64,000 nucleotides of DNA from Bacilli bacterium. Lineage in GTDB: Bacteria > Bacillota_I > Bacilli_A > RFN20 > CAG-826. Location: contig JAKVOO010000001.1 of the NCBI GenBank assembly GCA_022482735.1, forward strand, positions 1,026,837 through 1,090,836, given 5' to 3'. Positions within the stretch are counted from its first letter, which is position 1. Each line of letters begins with the position of its first letter. The position numbers and the translations under genes are program-made. Under the pieces are notes generated by a model. That model was not told the DNA's origin, did not search any database, and saw only the letters and a list, made by a program, of their open reading frames with translations. Of this stretch, positions 20,701-29,489 are shown piece by piece.

Positions 20701-21136
20701 CCGCTTGGATGTGTCAAATAAGAATCTTCAGGCGAACATTACTATCACCTACCAATCGGGAATAGTCTTACAGTTTACCCCCGAAGAACAAGCTATAGCT
20801 TATGCCGATTATTTCATGAATTTAACCGGTGTGGAATGTGCGGCTGCCAATGTGCAAGCTGCAACTTGGCATACTTTACAGGTTGAGTATCAGGCAATGA
20901 CCTTAGAAGCAAAAGCGTTAATTAAATCATCAACAGATTATGAGGAGTTATTAGCGCGATACAACATAATTCTTGGTACTTATTATTACGACGATTTTGT
21001 ATACGATGATTCTTCATCGACGGGAAAAATTATAACCGAATCGCCAGCCAACTCGAATATTATGTTTTTGATGGTTTTAATATCAGCAGGAGTTGTAGTT
21101 GGCGGTCTTTATAGCAAAAAACGCAGATATCGGTAG
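17732..21136 (+). CDS. Secreted, membrane-anchored subtilisin-like protease with Ig-like domains
   Basis: About 1134 residues from the ATG at 17732, which begins MKKIGLMKFTTILMIPIA, a signal peptide that may be lipidated at the Cys of ISFC. A GTG 51 bases upstream is possible but would bury the signal peptide. The S8 triad is complete: Asp90 (AIIDSG), His146 (NGHGTNVAG) and Ser314 (GTSFASP). Then come bacterial Ig-like (BIG2) repeats near 376-455, 465-545 and about 712-790, separated by a beta-rich module. A C-terminal hydrophobic helix followed by KKRRYR acts as membrane anchor. It occupies the tilS-ftsH gap where hprT normally sits. The target is unknown; surface nutrition or shedding is plausible. 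Confidence 0.9.
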   Translation: MKKIGLMKFTTILMIPIAISFCNWGNPEKDPFITAKVKPVETTSQVSADDFSRLISSEPSFSKQFHFNHLNRGTIYDTYRGDGVTVAIIDSGLNTSHVDFFDGSNTNILDTSAYIEETGSTYSNIKIQKIATYGRSIIEDPLDNGHGTNVAGTIGAMVNGVGTAGVSPNVNLMILKTNYYFTEIDSAIRYAADNGADVINMSIGAYAETFTDGFGDRQEGISGADTYFQASIDYAYNKGVTLVAAAGNEKTNKSSYPASNNHVIGVGALSRNSSTSIASYSNYGTNNVDLVAPGSVYVADIGSSTSYVETQGTSFASPIVASAVALYKGKDASATPSQIENRLKESVFDLGEVGNDATYGYGRLDLTNLLVTDDIPVTGVTLSPSDLTLRVGETATIVASVSPSNATNKDVIYISNDESVAIVDENSGVVTATGVGTTQIGVLTDDGSFEDETNITVIGLDENINVDSIVIDEDNVDIAVNSSHTLSLSLSPKNALLSDLSFASSDSSIASVSESGVIIGHAIGSATITISAKIGTASASILVNVSNYKEASQTYSFSSSTWGARPENWQSVKNGNDYSNSGVQVTTGTTGASAISPHSFNNIQSLTIGYATNSSKGAGSISVYLLDGTTASAISNRVLVGTYSVTTTGGTTKRDTSAYIPKDIDDGYIQIEVKTTTNSIYICDIDIEYQEVVEAPIEVTGVTFQSENISLVEGETQQVIYEVLPLDATNKNVDFSSSNEEVATISSSGLISAHKQGTSVITVTTADGSYMDSLTLTVNVPITYEPMLTLQKDDFKVNYTFKEALDLEHLSATYRSSKGEITYLNGYDLTVASGGTSILGRSTLVFGYLEQREAVEITVTNVGSTSGGEVTNSEIALTANAFDITLTTTGTTYSGIKAKDMVFNAGGLRQSAGNLFIYTDGYLYNTNDLGNIQTIKFNYLEGGSASSYQDIRFASSAISSTSGISITQSITSSSGNTSMTVNAPAGSSYFRLDVSNKNLQANITITYQSGIVLQFTPEEQAIAYADYFMNLTGVECAAANVQAATWHTLQVEYQAMTLEAKALIKSSTDYEELLARYNIILGTYYYDDFVYDDSSSTGKIITESPANSNIMFLMVLISAGVVVGGLYSKKRRYR

Positions 21137-21166
21137 TTGTACCAAACTAAAAACGATATGAATTGT

Positions 21167-21203
21167 AAAAAACCGGCGATTTTATAAAAACCGGTTTTTT
21201 TAA
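21167..21203 (+). terminator. Intrinsic terminator after the subtilase
   Basis: AAAAAACCGG (21167-21176) pairs with CCGGTTTTTT (21191-21200), a perfect 10-bp stem with a 14-base loop that runs into T residues. Confidence 0.85.
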
Positions 21204-21504
21204 TTGTGACTTTAATGGCGAATACTTAGCGAGTGATGAACAAAAAAGATGGCAATGGTTTTGAAAAAAATTAATATTTGCTATTTTTTGCCATATATTG
21301 TTCTGGCAATGACAAAGATATGAATATTTTAACTTTGTGTGAAAAAAGTGCGCTTTTATATCGATGAAGGCATAAAATATAGTGTATTGCCGTTGTGAAT
21401 AAAGGGCGAAGTTTGTATAATTGGATTATCTACCGTCGGGGTAGTTTTCTTTAAGTGTCAGGTAAATGACCTTATTGATTAATAACACTAAAAAGGAGTT
21501 TAAC
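21204..21504 (+). promoter_or_regulatory. ftsH promoter and leader
   Basis: Within the gene-free stretch before ftsH the best promoter is TTGTGA (21393-21398), 17 bases, TATAAT (21416-21421). This leaves a leader of about 75 bases. The leader contains a short hairpin, CTACC-GTCG-GGTAG type, near 21430-21444, and a small AGGT/ACCT repeat, then the AAAGGAG site 9 bases before the ATG. No known riboswitch is recognised, and 21204-21390 shows only AT-rich sequence. Confidence 0.55.
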
Positions 21505-23475
21505 ATGAACGAACAGCAAAATCCCCAAAATAAAGGAAAAGGCGTTCTCTCGTTTCTATTGCCATATATCATCATGGCGGTGGTAATCGCTCTTTTTGTC
21601 TACATTGTTTTTCAAGGTAGCAACAGTACGATAACCCAAAAAGATCAGAGCAACATTTTAGCCTTTATTGCGGATAACAATATTACTTCAGTAAAAACAA
21701 CCACCACAACAAGTGTAACCTATATTGAAGGCGTATATGGAAATAACCAAGCCTTTTCGGCGGTTGTTGATAATGCCTTCTATAATAACTTTGTTCTTGA
21801 TGCTTTAAAAAATGAAACAACGTTGTCGAGTTGGCAAATTGTCAACGCTTTTAAAACCAGTTGGTGGGATTCATGGGGACCGACCATTATTCTTCTTGTG
21901 GGGACGGTTGTTTTAGTATTCTTCTTATTTTCAAGAATGTCGAACTCGGTTAATAATTCCAACAGCAAAGCAATTGAATTTAACAAGTCAAGAGCGCGGA
22001 TGGTCAGTGATTCAAAAACCAAGTTTGCTGATGTCGCCGGCTGTGATGCAGAAAAAAACGAAATGATGGAATTGGTTGATTACTTAAAGACCCCTAAAAA
22101 GTATTCAAAGTTTGGAGCTAAAATTCCTAAGGGTGTGCTCTTAGTCGGCCCTCCAGGAACAGGTAAAACTTTACTTGCCAAGGCGGTTGCAGGCGAAGCT
22201 CATGTTCCTTTCTTCTCGATATCAGGCTCTGATTTTGTCGAAATGTTTGTCGGCGTTGGCGCAGGCCGCGTTCGGGACATGTTCCATCAAGCAAAGAAAA
22301 ATGCACCATGCTTAATCTTTATTGATGAATTGGATGCAGTTGGTAGACAAAGAGGTGCCGGTTTAGGCGGCGGAAATGATGAACGTGAACAAACTTTAAA
22401 TCAATTATTAGTTGAGATGGATGGTTTTGAAGATAATTCAGGCATTATCGTTATTGCGGCGACGAACCGTGAAGATGTATTGGATCCGGCGCTTTTACGG
22501 GCTGGCCGTTTTGATCGTAAAATTACAGTTGATTTACCCGACCGTGAAGGACGAGCTGCTATTTTCCGCGTTCATGCCCGGAATAAGAAAATTGCTCCCA
22601 ATGTCGATTTTAATAATTTAGCACAGCGGACAGTAGGATTTTCCGGTGCGGATATCGAGTCAATTTTGAACGATGCCGCGATTCTTGCGATTCGTAAAGA
22701 TGAAGATATGATATACCTGGCAGATATCGATGAGGCGGTTGATCGGCGGATTGCTGGACCAGCCAAATCATCTAAAGGGATGAATGAACACGAACGTAAA
22801 GTGGTTGCATATCATGAGGCGGGACACGCAGTTATTGGTTTGTTCCTGCCTTATTCAGATAAAGTTCGGAAGATAACGATTATTCCTCGTGGGCGTACGG
22901 GCGGACATGTAATGATGACTCCGGAAGATGATCGTTTCTTAATGACAAAGAACGAATTGGAAGCGCGCATCGTCGGTTATCTAGGTGGCCGTACTTCAGA
23001 AGAGTTATTCTTTAAAGATGTTTCGACGGGCGCGGCTAATGATATTGAAGTAGCAACCACAATTGCTCGTTCAATGGTAACGGAGTATGGAATGTCGGCA
23101 TTAGGACCAATCCAATATGAAAAAGACACAGGCTCAGTTTTCTTGGGCCGTGATTATGCTAGTTCGCAGAAAAATTTCTCTGCTGAGGTGGCAGTTGAAA
23201 TTGATAAGGCTATTCGAAAGATTATTGAAGACGCTCATGATAAAGCACGTAAGATATTAACGGAACATCATGATGACGTTGTGCTAATTGCGGAAACACT
23301 TCTTTCAAACGAAACAATAACAGCAGAGCAAATCGATTACTTGATGAAAAATCATGTCCTTCCTGCTGAAGAAACAAATCCCAATTCTTTGGGCTTAAGT
23401 GAAGGCGATTTACCGCCAGAAGAGAAGAAGGAAGAAAGTTCAGACGATAAGGAAAAAGGAGAAGTGAAGGAGTAA
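21505..23475 (+). CDS. ftsH: ATP-dependent zinc metalloprotease FtsH
   Basis: Membrane-bound AAA+ protease, 656 residues, that degrades misfolded membrane proteins and regulatory substrates. Two N-terminal transmembrane helices flank an extracytoplasmic domain (residues about 15-140). The AAA module follows with Walker A GPPGTGKT and Walker [10 protein letters not shown], then the second region of homology ([21 protein letters not shown]). The zinc site HEAGHA lies near residue 437. The start at 21505 follows AAAGGAG; an in-frame codon 39 bases earlier lacks a ribosome site. The tail is highly charged (Glu/Lys). Confidence 0.97.
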   Translation: MNEQQNPQNKGKGVLSFLLPYIIMAVVIALFVYIVFQGSNSTITQKDQSNILAFIADNNITSVKTTTTTSVTYIEGVYGNNQAFSAVVDNAFYNNFVLDALKNETTLSSWQIVNAFKTSWWDSWGPTIILLVGTVVLVFFLFSRMSNSVNNSNSKAIEFNKSRARMVSDSKTKFADVAGCDAEKNEMMELVDYLKTPKKYSKFGAKIPKGVLLVGPPGTGKTLLAKAVAGEAHVPFFSISGSDFVEMFVGVGAGRVRDMFHQAKKNAPCLIFIDELDAVGRQRGAGLGGGNDEREQTLNQLLVEMDGFEDNSGIIVIAATNREDVLDPALLRAGRFDRKITVDLPDREGRAAIFRVHARNKKIAPNVDFNNLAQRTVGFSGADIESILNDAAILAIRKDEDMIYLADIDEAVDRRIAGPAKSSKGMNEHERKVVAYHEAGHAVIGLFLPYSDKVRKITIIPRGRTGGHVMMTPEDDRFLMTKNELEARIVGYLGGRTSEELFFKDVSTGAANDIEVATTIARSMVTEYGMSALGPIQYEKDTGSVFLGRDYASSQKNFSAEVAVEIDKAIRKIIEDAHDKARKILTEHHDDVVLIAETLLSNETITAEQIDYLMKNHVLPAEETNPNSLGLSEGDLPPEEKKEESSDDKEKGEVKE

Positions 23476-23493
23476 CTTCTCCTTCTTTTTTTG
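23456..23493 (+). terminator. Terminator overlapping the ftsH stop
   Basis: AAGGAGAAG (23456-23464) pairs with CTTCTCCTT (23476-23484), followed by CTTTTTTTG. The ftsH stop codon lies in the loop. The T run ends two bases before the dus ATG, so dus expression needs read-through or a promoter inside the stem region. Confidence 0.75.
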
Positions 23494-23495
23494 CG

Positions 23496-24470
23496 ATGTG
23501 GAAAATTGGCGATACTGAAATTCATGGGCAAGTTGTTCTTGGACCAATGGCGGGAATTACGACTGCAGCCTATCGTGAGTTTATGCGGCCTTTTGGAATT
23601 GCTTTAGCATATACAGAAATGATTAGTGACTGTGGATTAATATATGGTAATGAAGAAACATTTTCATACTTAAAAAAGGGTAAAGGCGATCGACCATTAG
23701 CGCTCCAATTATTTGGTGGCAGCAAGGAAACCCTTCTTCAAGCAATTGAAATTTTGGAACAAAGCGGGGCGGAATATGATTTTCTTGACATTAATCTGGG
23801 TTGCCCGGTTCCCAAAGTAACTCGGGCCGGTTCGGGAAGCGCCTGGTTGAAACGACTAGATGAGCTTGAAGAAATGATGAGGGCAGTAACCGAAAAATCA
23901 TCTAGACCGGTGACGGCTAAAATTCGTCTTGGTTGGGATGATTCATCAATCAATTTCCACGAAACAATCAAAGTATTAGAGAAATCAAATGTAAAAATGG
24001 TTGCTCTTCATTTAAGAACGCGGTCAGCACTTTATTCGGGCGATGTTGATTACCATGTCGCAGAGAATCTTCAGTTGCAAATGAAAATACCTTTAGTTAT
24101 AAGTGGCGATATTTTTACCTACGAAAAAGCCAAAGAAGCTTTAGATATAACAAAAGCAACCGCGGTTATGGTTGCACGTGGAGCGTTAGGAAATCCCGGA
24201 TTAATTCGACAAATCAACCAAATTATTGAAGATAAAAAAGTGGATTCTCCGGTTTCCTTAAAAACACAGATTGAATATATGCGAGTTTTTTCTCGCCTCT
24301 TGATAGAAGAGAAGGGCGAATTAGTTGCGGTTCGACAGCTGAGGGGATTACTGCCAAAGTTTCTTAACGGATACCCCGGAATGAAACCATACAAGGCAAT
24401 GATAGTAAATTCGATCGTTTGCTTTAAAGATATTGAGGCGATTTTAGAGCAAATTAGTAAAAGCAGTTAA
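23496..24470 (+). CDS. dusB: tRNA-dihydrouridine synthase, DusB type
   Basis: FMN-dependent enzyme, 324 residues, that reduces uridines in tRNA D-loops. The TIM barrel shows the start LGPMAGITTAAYRE, the catalytic Cys near residue 103 (NLGCPVPKV), the KIRLGWDDSS segment, and VARGALGNPG in the phosphate-binding region. MWKIGD is the usual family start, so the ATG at 23496 is trusted, although no ribosome-binding site lies at normal spacing. The nearest AAGGAG is 24 bases upstream, in the loop of the preceding terminator. In Bacillus a dus gene also precedes lysS. Confidence 0.93.
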   Translation: MWKIGDTEIHGQVVLGPMAGITTAAYREFMRPFGIALAYTEMISDCGLIYGNEETFSYLKKGKGDRPLALQLFGGSKETLLQAIEILEQSGAEYDFLDINLGCPVPKVTRAGSGSAWLKRLDELEEMMRAVTEKSSRPVTAKIRLGWDDSSINFHETIKVLEKSNVKMVALHLRTRSALYSGDVDYHVAENLQLQMKIPLVISGDIFTYEKAKEALDITKATAVMVARGALGNPGLIRQINQIIEDKKVDSPVSLKTQIEYMRVFSRLLIEEKGELVAVRQLRGLLPKFLNGYPGMKPYKAMIVNSIVCFKDIEAILEQISKSS

Positions 24471-24519
24471 TAAAATTGCCTAAATATAGTAATATATTAG
24501 CGATTTTACAAAAAGTAGA

Positions 24520-26037
24520 ATGATAGAAGGAGAAGGGGATTTATTCCCCAAAAGTAAGATGGAAAAACAATATTCAGAACAAGAATTAGTTCGGCGGGGA
24601 AAACTTGCCAAATTAATTGAAGCCGGTGTTGCCCCTTTTGGAGAACGTTTTCAAAGAACCGATACATCCAAGAGTATTCGTAAGTACGCCGAAGGCAAAA
24701 CGCGCGAGGAATTAGAAACTAATCCGCATATGGTTAAATTTGCGGGACGAATTATGTTTATTCGTAAAATGGGTAAGGCCTCTTTTTTCTCTTTGCAAGA
24801 CCGTGATGGTAAAATGCAAGCCTTCATCCAAAGAGATGTTGTTGGTGAAGAGACATATACGCTTTTTAAAACGGCCGATCTTGGCGATATTGTCGGGGTA
24901 GAAGGTCTTGTTTTTAGAACCCAAACGGATGAAATTACGGTGCGGGTAGAAAAATACACACACCTCACTAAAGCACTTCGTCCATTACCGGAAAAATTTC
25001 ACGGACTAACAGATATTGAGGAACGCTTTCGGCGTAGGTATGTTGATTTGATAACCAATGATGAGGCTCGGAGAGTGGCTTTTCTTCGTCCCCGCATTAT
25101 TCGTGGCATTCAAAATTATCTTGATAACCAAGGATATGTTGAAGTTGAAACACCAGTTCTTAATCCCATTCTCGGTGGCGCGTCAGCCCGACCATTTATC
25201 ACACATCATAATGCTTTAGATCGTGATTTTTATTTAAGAATTGCAACCGAACTTCCATTAAAAAGACTAATTGTCGGGGGAATGGAAAAAGTTTATGAAA
25301 TTGGACGTTTATTCCGAAATGAAGGCATGGATACACGGCATAATCCAGAATTTACCACAGTTGAGGCATACCTTGCTTATGGTGATTTGGAAGATATGTT
25401 TGACTTAGCTGAAGGAATGATTAGAACTTTAGCTCAAGAAGTGGTTGGCACGATGAAATTGGAATATGACGGTAAAGTAATCGATGTTGAACCTGAATTT
25501 AGAAGAGTGCATATGGTGGATGCAATCAAGGAGAAAACCGGCATTGATTTTTGGCAACCTATGGATTTAGAAACGGCCAAGAAATTAGCGGCTGATCATC
25601 ATATCGAAGTTGAGAAACACTTTACAGTTGGACATATTATCAATGCGTTTTTTGAGGAATTCTGCGAAAAAGATTTTATTCAACCGACATTTGTCTATGG
25701 GCATCCAATTGAAATCAGCCCTTTAACCAAAAAGAGTCCTGACCCCCGCTTTACACTTCGGTTTGAACTTTTTATCAATGGTTCAGAATTGGCTAATGCA
25801 TATAGCGAATTAAATGATCCGATTGATCAACGGGAGAGATTTGAAGAGCAGCTTAAGGCGCGAGAAATGGGCGATGAGGAAGCTAATGAAATTGATGATG
25901 ATTTCCTTGAAGCTCTAGAATATGGTATGCCTCCAACTGGAGGTATTGGTATCGGTATAGATCGCTTGGTGATGCTTTTGACCGGGATGACCAATATTCG
26001 GGAAGTAATCTTGTTCCCAACGATGAAAACTCGTTAA
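24520..26037 (+). CDS. lysS: Lysyl-tRNA synthetase, class II
   Basis: 505-residue class II enzyme charging tRNA-Lys. An OB-fold anticodon-binding domain occupies residues about 60-160. The catalytic core has motif 2 FRNEGMDTRHNPEFTT and motif 3 GIGIGIDRLVMLL, with the conserved GGASARPFITHHNALD loop. Two starts are possible. 24520 gives an odd leader peptide containing the GEGDLFP segment. 24559 (MEKQYSEQELVRRGKL) looks more like family N-termini and has the stronger, hairpin-spaced ribosome site. A terminator follows. Confidence 0.96.
   Translation: MIEGEGDLFPKSKMEKQYSEQELVRRGKLAKLIEAGVAPFGERFQRTDTSKSIRKYAEGKTREELETNPHMVKFAGRIMFIRKMGKASFFSLQDRDGKMQAFIQRDVVGEETYTLFKTADLGDIVGVEGLVFRTQTDEITVRVEKYTHLTKALRPLPEKFHGLTDIEERFRRRYVDLITNDEARRVAFLRPRIIRGIQNYLDNQGYVEVETPVLNPILGGASARPFITHHNALDRDFYLRIATELPLKRLIVGGMEKVYEIGRLFRNEGMDTRHNPEFTTVEAYLAYGDLEDMFDLAEGMIRTLAQEVVGTMKLEYDGKVIDVEPEFRRVHMVDAIKEKTGIDFWQPMDLETAKKLAADHHIEVEKHFTVGHIINAFFEEFCEKDFIQPTFVYGHPIEISPLTKKSPDPRFTLRFELFINGSELANAYSELNDPIDQRERFEEQLKAREMGDEEANEIDDDFLEALEYGMPPTGGIGIGIDRLVMLLTGMTNIREVILFPTMKTR
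24526..24549 (+). promoter_or_regulatory. Ribosome-binding site plus hairpin before an alternative lysS start
   Basis: GAAGGAGAA (24526-24534) is followed at once by the perfect hairpin GGGGA-TTTAT-TCCCC (24535-24549), then nine bases to an ATG at 24559. Folding the hairpin would bring the strong site to about nine bases from that ATG. The upstream ATG at 24520 has only a weak site. Confidence 0.4.
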
Positions 26038-26052
26038 TTTTTAGACAATATT

Positions 26053-26100
26053 GCCGTTATTATGCAATTTATATATTGTTGCGGATAACGGCTTTTATTT
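26053..26100 (+). terminator. Intrinsic terminator after lysS
   Basis: GCCGTTAT (26053-26060) pairs with ATAACGGC (26085-26092), followed by TTTTATTTT. A nested GCAAT/ATTG pairing lies in the long loop. Confidence 0.8.
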
Positions 26101-26110
26101 TGGACTTTTC

Positions 26111-26139
26111 TTTACAAAACGTTGCTCACATATTATAAT
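26111..26139 (+). promoter_or_regulatory. Promoter of rpsF-ssb-rpsR
   Basis: TTTACA (26111-26116), exactly 17 bases, TATAAT (26134-26139): a near-consensus housekeeping promoter, 91 bases before the rpsF start. Confidence 0.8.
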
Positions 26140-26174
26140 CACACTGATATATAAGACATACTTATATATACATT

Positions 26175-26210
26175 ACCGCTCTGCTACCGCGTCCGTAGGT
26201 AGCCGAAGGT
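26175..26210 (+). promoter_or_regulatory. Probable S6:S18 autoregulatory leader element
   Basis: In the rpsF leader, GCTACC (26183-26188) pairs with GGTAGC (26198-26203) and an outer ACC (26175-26177) can pair with GGT (26208-26210). The unpaired 3' side between the two helices exposes CCGAA. Leaders of rpsF operons in many bacteria carry an RNA in which a bulged CCG next to a stem is bound by the S6:S18 complex as in 16S rRNA. Position, CCG bulge and operon all fit; no alignment was made. Confidence 0.6.
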
Positions 26211-26229
26211 CCATAGGGAGGTAAAACAC

Positions 26230-26517
26230 ATGGAAAAGTACGAAATTATGTACATTCTGTCCGCTGGTCTTGATGAGGAAGCTCGCAAGGCGGAAATTGC
26301 CAATTTAGCAAAAATTCTTGCTGATAATGGCGCGGAAGTAACCAAAACAGATGAGTGGGGTCTACGCGACTTCGCTTATGAAATTAATGGTCAACTTAAA
26401 GGATATTACGTAGTGCTCAAAGTTTCCGCATCGGTCGGTGCAACTGCTGAATTTGAACGTTTAGCAAAGCTCAACGCCAATGTGGTTCGTTATTTAGTGA
26501 CTGTTGATCAAGAATAA
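26230..26517 (+). CDS. rpsF: 30S ribosomal protein S6
   Basis: 95-residue S6, which sits on the 30S platform in complex with S18. The typical N-terminus MEKYEIMYIL is preceded by AGGGAGG, and the conserved ending VVRYLVTVDQE is present. It is the first gene of the rpsF-ssb-rpsR operon, whose order is conserved across Bacillota. Confidence 0.97.
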   Translation: MEKYEIMYILSAGLDEEARKAEIANLAKILADNGAEVTKTDEWGLRDFAYEINGQLKGYYVVLKVSASVGATAEFERLAKLNANVVRYLVTVDQE

Positions 26518-26537
26518 CTAACTAGGAGGCATATTAT

Positions 26538-26957
26538 ATGATTAATCGGATTATATTAGTTGGACGTCTTACCCGTGATCCCGAGTTACGTAAAACTCCC
26601 AATGGAGCTTCGGTAGCTTCGTTTACGCTGGCGGTAGATAATCGTCCGACCAAAGGTGGCGAAAAATCAGCCAGTTTTATCCCTTGCATCGCTTGGAATT
26701 TGACGGCCGATAATGTTGCTAAGTATACCCGCAAAGGCTCATTGGTTGGTGTCGATGGTCGTCTAACGCAACGGACTTATGATCGACGTGACGGCAGCGG
26801 CAAGGCTCAGGTCTTTGAAGTGGTAGCCGATTCTGTTCAGTTCCTGGAACCAAAAGGAAGTGGACAACCAAATGTTACTGACGCTGATATGCCAGAAGAA
26901 GATAATAGTCAAAACCTTGATTCTGTCGATTTAGTCGGTAACGATCTACCATTCTAA
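26538..26957 (+). CDS. ssb: Single-stranded DNA-binding protein
   Basis: 139-residue SSB. An OB-fold ([18 protein letters not shown]) is followed by a short acidic linker and the C-terminal tip GNDLPF, the peptide that docks replication and repair partners (DDIPF in model species). An AGGAGG site precedes the start. It sits between rpsF and rpsR as in Bacillus. Confidence 0.96.
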   Translation: MINRIILVGRLTRDPELRKTPNGASVASFTLAVDNRPTKGGEKSASFIPCIAWNLTADNVAKYTRKGSLVGVDGRLTQRTYDRRDGSGKAQVFEVVADSVQFLEPKGSGQPNVTDADMPEEDNSQNLDSVDLVGNDLPF

Positions 26958-26976
26958 GAAAGGAAATAAATACATC

Positions 26977-27204
26977 ATGGCTTTTAAAAAAATGAGACCT
27001 CGGAAAAAGGTCTGCTACTTTACCAAGAATAATATCAAATGGATTGATTACAAAGATGTGGAGTTACTTAAGCGATTCGTTTCGCCTAATGGTAAAATTG
27101 CTCCTCGTCGGGTAACTGGCACCAGTGCTAAATATCAACGTCAATTAGCCCGGGCAATCAAGAATGCTCGTTTCATGGGACTTCTTCCCTACTTCGTTGA
27201 TTAA
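26977..27204 (+). CDS. rpsR: 30S ribosomal protein S18
   Basis: 75-residue S18, partner of S6 on the 30S platform. The conserved [12 protein letters not shown] start region and the [19 protein letters not shown] core are present. AGAAAGGA precedes the start. It is the last gene of the operon, followed closely by a terminator. Confidence 0.97.
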   Translation: MAFKKMRPRKKVCYFTKNNIKWIDYKDVELLKRFVSPNGKIAPRRVTGTSAKYQRQLARAIKNARFMGLLPYFVD

Positions 27205-27212
27205 TTTATATT

Positions 27213-27238
27213 AAGGTCTTCACAAGAAGACCTTTTTT
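27213..27238 (+). terminator. Intrinsic terminator after rpsR
   Basis: AAGGTCTT (27213-27220) pairs with AAGACCTT (27227-27234), followed by T residues. Confidence 0.85.
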
Positions 27239-27396
27239 AATTTTTAAAGGATTTACTAATTGAATAAGCGAGTAAAACTACGGAATTATGCTCGATTTGT
27301 TTTTTCCTAAACTCGTCAGTTAATTGAAGTTAATAAAATTACAAATAATCAACGAATTATAGTAAAATATAGTAAATAACGAGAGGTGAGAGACTG

Positions 27397-29476
27397 ATGT
27401 TAAAAACTATTCGTCGTTTACGCTATATCATTCTTGGCCTTTTTGCAATTGAAGCCATTTTTATCATCCTCGTCGGAGGAGGATATCTATATAATTGGTT
27501 TAATCTTCAAGATGTTTTAACCTTGCCGATTATATTGCTCGTGGCAACAATGGTTATTGTTTTGGATGCCTTAATGGTTTTATTAGGCTTATTTTTCGTG
27601 CAAAGAAAACATTCATTGAATGAACTTACCTCGGCTAAAATTATTGGTAGTGATGTTAAGGAAGCTTATGACTTTGGAATGATTGGGTTGGTGGTTGTCG
27701 ACAAAGACTTTCAAGTTATTTGGACAAGTGAATTATTCGTGACACGAAAGATTAACATTCTTGATCAAAACATTTTGGAATGGCAGCATTCATTGGAAAA
27801 ATTAGTAGATAATGCCGAAGACGAAGATGGAGATGAAGACTTGGCTGTAAAGGTAGACATTAATTCTCGTAACTACGCGGTTAAGTATCTTTCCGACGCG
27901 GACCTATTTATTTTTAAAGATATTTCTGAGAATGAATATCTCTTTCAGACCAACCTAAACCAATCGCCAGTAGTTGGCATAATAATGATAGATAACTATA
28001 CGGATTTAAGCGTCAATCGGGAAATTAACAATCCAGTAACAGCAATGGCAACATCGGCTATTTTTGAATACGGTCATAAGTTTGACTTTCTTGTCCGTCG
28101 ATACCGCGATGATGCCTTTCTACTTATTGGCAACTATAAATCATTTAAAAAAGTCTTAGAAGATAAGTTTTCTATCCTTGATAAAGTGCGAGAAATGGAA
28201 GGCGATCAGGATAGTACATTAACTTTATCGGCGGGTTTTGCCTATAATTTTCCTGATTTTACCAAATTGGACGAAATGGCAGTTAATGCGATTGACCTAG
28301 CAATGTCACGTGGCGGTGATCAAGTGGTTGTTTCTAAGTACGGTAGTGAACATCAGTACTTTGGTGGGGCATCCGTTGCTTCTGAAAAGCGTAACAAAGT
28401 TAAAGTCCGCCTTGACGAGCGATTCGCTGGCGGCGATTGTTAAGAACTCATCTAATGTTATTATTATGGGACACGCAATGGCTGATTTAGATGCTATCGG
28501 CGCCTCACTAGGTCTAAAAGTTCTTTGCGATTATATTAAGCGCAAAGATACGGAAACAAGTGGTAAGAAGTTTATTGAAGCCAAGATAGTATACGATCCT
28601 AAAAACGTTGAAAAGAAAACCAAGGGTGCTTTACTTAACTCCTTTAGTAAAGATGAAATGGAAGATATATTTGTCAGTCCACAAGAATTAGTAAGCGAAC
28701 GGATATCCACCTCTTTAATTAAGGCTAATACCTTACTTATTATCGCTGACGTTTCGCGACCAGCAAACGTCATGTATCCACCGCTTCTTGACAAGATATC
28801 TTCAATCGCGGTAATCGACCATCACCGGCGGGCGGAAGATTTTATCAATGATCCCGTTTTTCAATATATTGAAACTAGTTCATCTTCCACTAGTGAACTT
28901 GTTACCGAATTATGTGAGTATGGCAATTTTCCTTACATTGATATTCCAGAGAAATATGCCACCTTAATGTTGGCGGGCATCTTCCTTGATACTAACTATT
29001 TCCGTAATAATACCACTGGAATGAGAACTTTCGAGGCATGTATGATTCTCAAGGATTATGGCGCGGATAATGGCAAAGCGGATGACTTTTTAAAAGATGA
29101 GTATGAAGAGTATGCGCTAGTTACAAAAATAATGGCAACATTAAAAACTCCATTCTATGGAGTGGTAGTGGCTAAAGGTGATGCCAAAGATATCATTGAT
29201 GCGGCGACTATTGCTAAGGTTGCCAATCAATGTATTCAAATAAAAGGGGTCGATGCGGCTTTCGTTATTGGACGTACGGGAGAAAAAGAAATTCGGATCA
29301 GCGGCCGAAGTGATGGATCAATTAATGTTCAATTACTTTTGGAAAAATTGGGTGGCGGTGGTCATCAAGCGGCCTCTGCTGTCGCGTTAAGTGATATTAC
29401 GGTCGATAAGGCTGAAGAACAGTTAATTCAAGTATTATCACTATATTTGAATGACAGTCGAATAAAAGAAAACTAA
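27397..29476 (+). pseudogene. gdpP: Cyclic-di-AMP phosphodiesterase GdpP, frame broken by one extra base
   Basis: GdpP hydrolyses the second messenger c-di-AMP. The first frame (27397 to about 28410) encodes two transmembrane helices, a PAS-like region and a degenerate GGDEF domain. The DHH/DHHA1 phosphodiesterase lies in the +1 frame from about 28412, with IIMGHAMADLDAIGA, the signature VIDHHR and the closing GGGGHQAASA. Spacing of family landmarks across the junction (KR to VIIMGH, 21 residues) is kept exactly if one base at 28408-28411 is skipped, so nothing else is lost. rplI follows 13 bases on, as in Bacillus. The first frame alone would be a truncated protein ending at 28443. Confidence 0.9.
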
Positions 29477-29489
29477 TGGAGGAAAAATT

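Noticed and set aside
28408..28415. RF2-like programmed frameshift signal (CTTTGAC) in gdpP
   Set aside because: The sequence is CTTGAC with no stop codon in the decoding frame at that point; the five +1 sites share no common motif beyond short base runs.
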